A stretch of DNA of 64,000 nt, from positions 310,001 to 374,000 of the forward strand of contig JAUCEF010000006.1 in the NCBI GenBank assembly GCA_033558025.1, in the 5' to 3' direction. Below the pieces are notes generated by a model. The model saw only the letters and a program-made list of their open reading frames with translations, was not told the origin of the DNA and searched no databases. Every line of letters begins with the position of its first letter. Position 1 is the first letter of the stretch. The position numbers were made by a program, and so were the translations under genes. This document shows positions 56,695-64,000 of the stretch, in pieces. Origin of the DNA: Phytophthora sp. 'mugwort'. Taxonomy: Eukaryota > Oomycota > Peronosporomycetes > Peronosporales > Peronosporaceae.

Positions 56695-56774
56695 GGTCAA
56701 TTGGCCGAGCGGTCTAAGGCGCCAGTTTAAGGCACTGGTCCGAAAGGGCGTGGGTTCGTATCCCACATTGGCCA
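56695..56774 (+). tRNA. tRNA-Leu(AAG), copy 50, U58 variant
   Basis: T58 at 56759; the last U58 copy in the window. Haplotype T-TTA-G-AA-A with GTCAGCATT. Confidence 0.8.
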
Positions 56775-57429
56775 ACTCTTCGTTTCTTTTGTCGCTCTTG
56801 CGCCGTCGTTTTTGCGTTTCGCGTATTGACATGCTTCCGTGGATTTTCGCCTGCCGTACGCCCAGACCGCTCGGTCAACCTGCTAAAACCGACTCGCCTC
56901 GCGCTGGTTCAAGTCCACCGTTGCTCGAGTTACAATGTCAGCATTTGTCAAATAGTACGCTCTCGCTGTGGACGCAGTTAAGCAGCAGAACTGCATTGCG
57001 GGCCGTACGGTCCGCCTTAGCAGAACGTAGCGTAATCGGTGTTGCGATCACAGGGCCGAGGACGTGCCACGAACCCGTGCTTTGATTCCTCACGCACTCG
57101 GCCCCGCTGGGACAGAACGGTGGCGGCCAATGCTGGCTGGCTTGAGCGACAGTGTCTCAGCAAGGGGTTGTGAGGCCGTCGGCAAGGTCTGTAACCGAGT
57201 GCTGCTTCAGTGCGGAGGTTAACAGAACCATTCGGACGGACGATGTAAAGTCGACCATAACTCGTCTGGACAGCCGCGGACTGAGACAATCGATGAAGGA
57301 GGTTGTTCAGCGAGGCCAGGTGGTCTGCATTGAGGTCCGTTTGTGTGTGCGCGGCACGTGGTTGCGGTGTTTGCGAGTGTTGCGTGATGGCGGTTATTGA
57401 GTGCGTGAGGGTTGTGGTTAGCGCATGGT

Positions 57430-57509
57430 GGTCAATTGGCCGAGCGGTCTAAGGCGCCAGTTTAAGGCACTGGTCCGAAAGGGCGTGGGTTCGAATCCCA
57501 CATTGGCCA
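57430..57509 (+). tRNA. tRNA-Leu(AAG), copy 51, intact
   Basis: Haplotype C-CCA-G-AA-T. Copies 51-59 are all intact. Confidence 0.97.
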
Positions 57510-58164
57510 ACTCTTCGTTTCTTTTGTCGCTCTTGCGCCGTCGTTTTTGCGTTTCGCGTATTGACATGCTTCCGTGGATTTTCGCCTGCCGTACGCCCAG
57601 ACCGCTCGGTCAACCTGCTAAAACCGACTCGCCTCGCGCTGGTCCAAGTCCACCGTTGCTCGAGTTACAATGTCAACATTTGTCAAATAGTACGCTCTCG
57701 CTGTGGACGCAGCCAAGCAGCAGAACTGCATTGCGGGCCGTACGGTCCGCCTTAGCAGAACGTAGCGTAATCGGTGTTGCGATCACAGGGCCGAGGACGT
57801 GCCACGAACCCGTGCTTTGATTCCTCACGCACTCGGCCCCGCTGGGACAGAACGGTGGCGGCCAATGCTGGCTGGCTTGAGCGACAGTGTCTCAGCAAGG
57901 GGTTGTGAGGCCGTCGGCAAGGTCTGTAACCGAGTGCTGCTTCAGTGCGGAGGTTAACAGAACCATTCGGACGGACGATGTAAAGTCGACCATAACTCGT
58001 CTGGACAGCCGCGGACTGAGACAATCGATGAAGGAGGTTGTTCAGCGAGGCCAGGTGGTCTGCATTGAGGTCCGTTTGTGTGTGCGCGGCACGTGGTTGC
58101 GGTGTTTGCGAGTGTTGCGTGATGGCGGTTTTTGAGTGCGTGAGGGTTGTGGTTAGCGCATGGT

Positions 58165-58244
58165 GGTCAATTGGCCGAGCGGTCTAAGGCGCCAGTTTAA
58201 GGCACTGGTCCGAAAGGGCGTGGGTTCGAATCCCACATTGGCCA
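58165..58244 (+). tRNA. tRNA-Leu(AAG), copy 52, intact
   Basis: Haplotype C-CCA-G-AA-A. Confidence 0.97.
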
Positions 58245-58899
58245 ACTCTTCGTTTCTTTTGTCGCTCTTGCGCCGTCGTTTTTGCGTTTCGCGTATTGAC
58301 ATGCTTCCGTGGATTTTCGCCTGCCGTACGCCCAGACCGCTCGGTCAACCTGCTAAAACCGACTCGCCTCGCGCTGGTCCAAGTCCACCGTTGCTCGAGT
58401 TACAATGTCAACATTTGTCAAATAGTACGCTCTCGCTGTGGACGCAGCCAAGCAGCAGAACTGCATTGCGGGCCGTACGGTCCGCCTTAGCAGAACGTAG
58501 CGTAATCGGTGTTGCGATCACAGGGCCGAGGACGTGCCACGAACCCGTGCTTTGATTCCTCACGCACTCGGCCCCGCTGGGACAGAACGGTGGCGGCCAA
58601 TGCTGGCTGGCTTGAGCGACAGTGTCTCAGCAAGGGGTTGTGAGGCCGTCGGCAAGGTCTGTAACCGAGTGCTGCTTCAGTGCGGAGGTTAACAGAACCA
58701 TTCGGACGGACGATGTAAAGTCGACCATAACTCGTCTGGACAGCCGCGGACTGAGACAATCGATGAAGGAGGTTGTTCAGCGAGGCCAGGTGGTCTGCAT
58801 TGAGGTCCGTTTGTGTGTGCGCGGCACGTGGTTGCGGTGTTTGCGAGTGTTGCGTGATGGCGGTTATTGAGTGCGTGAGGGTTGTGGTTAGCGCATGGT

Positions 58900-58979
58900 G
58901 GTCAATTGGCCGAGCGGTCTAAGGCGCCAGTTTAAGGCACTGGTCCGAAAGGGCGTGGGTTCGAATCCCACATTGGCCA
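58900..58979 (+). tRNA. tRNA-Leu(AAG), copy 53, intact
   Basis: Haplotype C-CCA-G-AA-T. Confidence 0.97.
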
Positions 58980-59634
58980 ACTCTTCGTTTCTTTTGTCGC
59001 TCTTGCGCCGTCGTTTTTGCGTTTCGCGTATTGACATGCTTCCGTGGATTTTCGCCTGCCGTACGCCCAGACCGCTCGGTCAACCTGCTAAAACCGACTC
59101 GCCTCGCGCTGGTCCAAGTCCACCGTTGCTCGAGTTACAATGTCAACATTTGTCAAATAGTACGCTCTCGCTGTGGACGCAGCCAAGCAGCAGAACTGCA
59201 TTGCGGGCCGTACGGTCCGCCTTAGCAGAACGTAGCGTAATCGGTGTTGCGATCACAGGGCCGAGGACGTGCCACGAACCCGTGCTTTGATTCCTCACGC
59301 ACTCGGCCCCGCTGGGACAGAACGGTGGCGGCCAATGCTGGCTGGCTTGAGCGACAGTGTCTCAGCAAGGGGTTGTGAGGCCGTCGGCAAGGTCTGTAAC
59401 CGAGTGCTGCTTCAGTGCGGAGGTTAACAGAACCATTCGGACGGACGATGTAAAGTCGACCATAACTCGTCTGGACAGCCGCGGACTGAGACAATCGATG
59501 AAGGAGGTTGTTCAGCGAGGCCAGGTGGTCTGCATTGAGGTCCGTTTGTGTGTGCGCGGCACGTGGTTGCGGTGTTTGCGAGTGTTGCGTGATGGCGGTT
59601 TTTGAGTGCGTGAGGGTTGTGGTTAGCGCATGGT

Positions 59635-59714
59635 GGTCAATTGGCCGAGCGGTCTAAGGCGCCAGTTTAAGGCACTGGTCCGAAAGGGCGTGGGTTCGAA
59701 TCCCACATTGGCCA
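59635..59714 (+). tRNA. tRNA-Leu(AAG), copy 54, intact
   Basis: Haplotype T-CCG-G-AA-T. Confidence 0.97.
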
Positions 59715-60369
59715 ACTCTTCGTTTCTTTTGTCGCTCTTGCGCCGTCGTTTTTGCGTTTCGCGTATTGACATGCTTCCGTGGATTTTCGCCTGCCGTACG
59801 CCCAGACCGCTCGGTCAACCTGCTAAAACCGACTCGCCTCGCGCTGGTTCAAGTCCACCGTTGCTCGAGTTACAATGTCAACATTTGTCAAATAGTACGC
59901 TCTCGCTGTGGACGCAGCCGAGCAGCAGAACTGTATTGCGGGCCGTACGGTCCGCCTTAGCAGAACGTAGCGTAATCGGTGTTGCGATCACAGGGCCGAG
60001 GACGTGCCACGAACCCGTGCTTTGATTCCTCACGCACTCGGCCCCGCTGGGACAGAACGGTGGCGGCCAATGCTGGCTGGCTTGAGCGACAGTGTCTCAG
60101 CAAGGGGTTGTGAGGCCGTCGGCAAGGTCTGTAACCGAGTGCTGCTTCAGTGCGGAGGTTAACAGAACCATTCGGACGGACGATGTAAAGTCGACCATAA
60201 CTCGTCTGGACAGCCGCGGACTGAGACAATCGATGAAGGAGGTTGTTCAGCGAGGCCAGGTGGTCTGCATTGAGGTCCGTTTGTGTGTGCGCGGCACGTG
60301 GTTGCGGTGTTTGCGAGTGTTGCGTGATGGCGGTTTTTGAGTGCGTGAGGGTTGTGGTTAGCGCATGGT

Positions 60370-60449
60370 GGTCAATTGGCCGAGCGGTCTAAGGCGCCAG
60401 TTTAAGGCACTGGTCCGAAAGGGCGTGGGTTCGAATCCCACATTGGCCA
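60370..60449 (+). tRNA. tRNA-Leu(AAG), copy 55, intact
   Basis: Haplotype T-CCG-G-AA-T; unit ends with GCGTTAGGG in place of GCGTGAGGG. Confidence 0.97.
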
Positions 60450-61104
60450 ACTCTTCGTTTCTTTTGTCGCTCTTGCGCCGTCGTTTTTGCGTTTCGCGTA
60501 TTGACATGCTTCCGTGGATTTTCGCCTGCCGTACGCCCAGACCGCTCGGTCAACCTGCTAAAACCGACTCGCCTCGCGCTGGTTCAAGTCCACCGTTGCT
60601 CGAGTTACAATGTCAACATTTGTCAAATAGTACGCTCTCGCTGTGGACGCAGCCGAGCAGCAGAACTGTATTGCGGGCCGTACGGTCCGCCTTAGCAGAA
60701 CGTAGCGTAATCGGTGTTGCGATCACAGGGCCGAGGACGTGCCACGAACCCGTGCTTTGATTCCTCACGCACTCGGCCCCGCTGGGACAGAACGGTGGCG
60801 GCCAATGCTGGCTGGCTTGAGCGACAGTGTCTCAGCAAGGGGTTGTGAGGCCGTCGGCAAGGTCTGTAACCGAGTGCTGCTTCAGTGCGGAGGTTAACAG
60901 AACCATTCGGACGGACGATGTAAAGTCGACCATAACTCGTCTGGACAGCCGCGGACTGAGACAATCGATGAAGGAGGTTGTTCAGCGAGGCCAGGTGGTC
61001 TGCATTGAGGTCCGTTTGTGTGTGCGCGGCACGTGGTTGCGGTGTTTGCGAGTGTTGCGTGATGGCGGTTTTTGAGTGCGTTAGGGTTGTGGTTAGCGCA
61101 TGGT

Positions 61105-61184
61105 GGTCAATTGGCCGAGCGGTCTAAGGCGCCAGTTTAAGGCACTGGTCCGAAAGGGCGTGGGTTCGAATCCCACATTGGCCA
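61105..61184 (+). tRNA. tRNA-Leu(AAG), copy 56, intact
   Basis: Haplotype C-CCG-G-AA-T. Confidence 0.97.
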
Positions 61185-61839
61185 ACTCTTCGTTTCTTTT
61201 GTCGCTCTTGCGCCGTCGTTTTTGCGTTTCGCGTATTGACATGCTTCCGTGGATTTTCGCCTGCCGTACGCCCAGACCGCTCGGTCAACCTGCTAAAACC
61301 GACTCGCCTCGCGCTGGTCCAAGTCCACCGTTGCTCGAGTTACAATGTCAACATTTGTCAAATAGTACGCTCTCGCTGTGGACGCAGCCGAGCAGCAGAA
61401 CTGTATTGCGGGCCGTACGGTCCGCCTTAGCAGAACGTAGCGTAATCGGTGTTGCGATCACAGGGCCGAGGACGTGCCACGAACCCGTGCTTTGATTCCT
61501 CACGCACTCGGCCCCGCTGGGACAGAACGGTGGCGGCCAATGCTGGCTGGCTTGAGCGACAGTGTCTCAGCAAGGGGTTGTGAGGCCGTCGGCAAGGTCT
61601 GTAACCGAGTGCTGCTTCAGTGCGGAGGTTAACAGAACCATTCGGACGGACGATGTAAAGTCGACCATAACTCGTCTGGACAGCCGCGGACTGAGACAAT
61701 CGATGAAGGAGGTTGTTCAGCGAGGCCAGGTGGTCTGCATTGAGGTCCGTTTGTGTGTGCGCGGCACGTGGTTGCGGTGTTTGCGAGTGTTGCGTGATGG
61801 CGGTTTTTGAGTGCGTGAGGGTTGTGGTTAGCGCATGGT

Positions 61840-61919
61840 GGTCAATTGGCCGAGCGGTCTAAGGCGCCAGTTTAAGGCACTGGTCCGAAAGGGCGTGGGT
61901 TCGAATCCCACATTGGCCA
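61840..61919 (+). tRNA. tRNA-Leu(AAG), copy 57, intact
   Basis: Haplotype T-CCG-G-AA-T; GCGTTAGGG, as in unit 55. Confidence 0.97.
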
Positions 61920-62574
61920 ACTCTTCGTTTCTTTTGTCGCTCTTGCGCCGTCGTTTTTGCGTTTCGCGTATTGACATGCTTCCGTGGATTTTCGCCTGCC
62001 GTACGCCCAGACCGCTCGGTCAACCTGCTAAAACCGACTCGCCTCGCGCTGGTTCAAGTCCACCGTTGCTCGAGTTACAATGTCAACATTTGTCAAATAG
62101 TACGCTCTCGCTGTGGACGCAGCCGAGCAGCAGAACTGTATTGCGGGCCGTACGGTCCGCCTTAGCAGAACGTAGCGTAATCGGTGTTGCGATCACAGGG
62201 CCGAGGACGTGCCACGAACCCGTGCTTTGATTCCTCACGCACTCGGCCCCGCTGGGACAGAACGGTGGCGGCCAATGCTGGCTGGCTTGAGCGACAGTGT
62301 CTCAGCAAGGGGTTGTGAGGCCGTCGGCAAGGTCTGTAACCGAGTGCTGCTTCAGTGCGGAGGTTAACAGAACCATTCGGACGGACGATGTAAAGTCGAC
62401 CATAACTCGTCTGGACAGCCGCGGACTGAGACAATCGATGAAGGAGGTTGTTCAGCGAGGCCAGGTGGTCTGCATTGAGGTCCGTTTGTGTGTGCGCGGC
62501 ACGTGGTTGCGGTGTTTGCGAGTGTTGCGTGATGGCGGTTTTTGAGTGCGTTAGGGTTGTGGTTAGCGCATGGT

Positions 62575-62654
62575 GGTCAATTGGCCGAGCGGTCTAAGGC
62601 GCCAGTTTAAGGCACTGGTCCGAAAGGGCGTGGGTTCGAATCCCACATTGGCCA
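62575..62654 (+). tRNA. tRNA-Leu(AAG), copy 58, intact
   Basis: Haplotype C-CCG-G-AA-T; GCGTTAGGG at the unit end. Confidence 0.97.
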
Positions 62655-63309
62655 ACTCTTCGTTTCTTTTGTCGCTCTTGCGCCGTCGTTTTTGCGTTTC
62701 GCGTATTGACATGCTTCCGTGGATTTTCGCCTGCCGTACGCCCAGACCGCTCGGTCAACCTGCTAAAACCGACTCGCCTCGCGCTGGTCCAAGTCCACCG
62801 TTGCTCGAGTTACAATGTCAACATTTGTCAAATAGTACGCTCTCGCTGTGGACGCAGCCGAGCAGCAGAACTGTATTGCGGGCCGTACGGTCCGCCTTAG
62901 CAGAACGTAGCGTAATCGGTGTTGCGATCACAGGGCCGAGGACGTGCCACGAACCCGTGCTTTGATTCCTCACGCACTCGGCCCCGCTGGGACAGAACGG
63001 TGGCGGCCAATGCTGGCTGGCTTGAGCGACAGTGTCTCAGCAAGGGGTTGTGAGGCCGTCGGCAAGGTCTGTAACCGAGTGCTGCTTCAGTGCGGAGGTT
63101 AACAGAACCATTCGGACGGACGATGTAAAGTCGACCATAACTCGTCTGGACAGCCGCGGACTGAGACAATCGATGAAGGAGGTTGTTCAGCGAGGCCAGG
63201 TGGTCTGCATTGAGGTCCGTTTGTGTGTGCGCGGCACGTGGTTGCGGTGTTTGCGAGTGTTGCGTGATGGCGGTTTTTGAGTGCGTTAGGGTTGTGGTTA
63301 GCGCATGGT

Positions 63310-63389
63310 GGTCAATTGGCCGAGCGGTCTAAGGCGCCAGTTTAAGGCACTGGTCCGAAAGGGCGTGGGTTCGAATCCCACATTGGCCA
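63310..63389 (+). tRNA. tRNA-Leu(AAG), copy 59, intact
   Basis: Last copy seen; its unit is cut by the window edge at 64000 before m5. Haplotype C-CCG-G-AA. Confidence 0.97.
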
Positions 63390-64000
63390 ACTCTTCGTTT
63401 CTTTTGTCGCTCTTGCGCCGTCGTTTTTGCGTTTCGCGTATTGACATGCTTCCGTGGATTTTCGCCTGCCGTACGCCCAGACCGCTCGGTCAACCTGCTA
63501 AAACCGACTCGCCTCGCGCTGGTCCAAGTCCACCGTTGCTCGAGTTACAATGTCAACATTTGTCAAATAGTACGCTCTCGCTGTGGACGCAGCCGAGCAG
63601 CAGAACTGTATTGCGGGCCGTACGGTCCGCCTTAGCAGAACGTAGCGTAATCGGTGTTGCGATCACAGGGCCGAGGACGTGCCACGAACCCGTGCTTTGA
63701 TTCCTCACGCACTCGGCCCCGCTGGGACAGAACGGTGGCGGCCAATGCTGGCTGGCTTGAGCGACAGTGTCTCAGCAAGGGGTTGTGAGGCCGTCGGCAA
63801 GGTCTGTAACCGAGTGCTGCTTCAGTGCGGAGGTTAACAGAACCATTCGGACGGACGATGTAAAGTCGACCATAACTCGTCTGGACAGCCGCGGACTGAG
63901 ACAATCGATGAAGGAGGTTGTTCAGCGAGGCCAGGTGGTCTGCATTGAGGTCCGTTTGTGTGTGCGCGGCACGTGGTTGCGGTGTTTGCGAGTGTTGCGT

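Larger units (their letters stand above)
20676..64000 (+). repeat. Tandem array of 59 tRNA-Leu(AAG) units, 735-bp period
   Basis: All units are head to tail on plus. The period is 735 bp, except units 23-28 (736, an extra A in CGGTCAAACC) and units 44-45 (734, a lost C in the tRNA). The array runs off the right edge. Marker sites used in the copy entries, with positions in unit 1: m1 C/T at 20890 (GGTYCAAG); m2 CCG/TTA/CCA at 20959-20961; m3 A/G at 21182 (GAGTRCTGC); m4 GG/AA at 21228-21229; m5 T/A at 21377 (GGTTWTTG). Haplotypes are written m1-m2-m3-m4-m5. Units 1-15 are uniform at all five markers; units 16-59 are mosaics, with G at m3 and AA at m4 dominating to the right. Spacers are about 655 bp and hold no convincing second gene. 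Confidence 0.98.

Noticed and set aside
61079..63300. Telomere-like TTAGGG in units 55, 57 and 58
   Set aside because: It is a single G-to-T change in GCGTGAGGGTTG, occurring once per unit and not tandemly repeated.
20676..64000. CRISPR array or minisatellite
   Set aside because: The repeat unit is 735 bp with a structured tRNA gene and homogenised spacers; there are no short direct repeats with unique spacers.

Overview
The window looks like an oomycete nuclear chromosome, most likely Phytophthora or a close relative. The evidence is the pairing of START and FYVE domains in one protein, a response-regulator-like gene, short GT-AG introns (64-71 nt) with CTAAC/CTGAC-type branch sites, and degenerate Ty3/gypsy, PIF/Harbinger and LINE elements of the kind common in these genomes. 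The species call is inference, because no search was possible.

Layout. 1-625: minus-strand fragment of a Ty3/gypsy pol gene running off the left edge. About 700-4075: a dead PIF/Harbinger DNA transposon with convergent Myb-like and DDE transposase pseudogenes. 4400-6369: host gene for a START plus FYVE-type zinc finger protein (one intron). 7547-8459: small response-regulator-receiver-like gene (one intron). 8714-10082: probable FAM194-domain gene (two introns). All three host genes are on the minus strand. 10749-12822: a truncated plus-strand Ty3/gypsy element (candidate 5' LTR, gag, protease). 12823-13174: an isolated half-unit of the tandem array. 13175-20671: a 7.5-kb minus-strand LINE (with a tRNA-derived SINE-like segment at its 3' side), flanked by a 14-bp target-site duplication.

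20676-64000, two thirds of the window, is one head-to-tail tandem array of 59 tRNA-Leu(AAG) genes with a period of 735 bp (six units of 736, two of 734), still running at the right edge. Each unit is an 80-nt type II tRNA gene with internal A and B boxes, a T-run terminator 9 nt downstream, and a roughly 655-bp spacer in which I see no convincing second gene. The spacer does hold an inverted near-copy of the tRNA's own A-box region.

The array is not uniform. 39 copies have an intact tRNA sequence. 18 copies carry U instead of A at position 58 of the T-loop, an almost universal residue that is also the key base of the B box and the m1A58 methylation site. Two adjacent copies have lost one C of the T-stem. 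Three copies have a broken first terminator. The U58 allele occurs on several spacer haplotypes, and multi-unit blocks are duplicated, so the array is being reshaped by unequal exchange and gene conversion. The half-unit at 12823-13174 and the duplication TGGTGGTCAATTGG show that the LINE inserted 10 nt inside a tRNA-Leu gene of a once longer array. The duplicated target restored the first tRNA on the array side and left a decaying remnant on the other.
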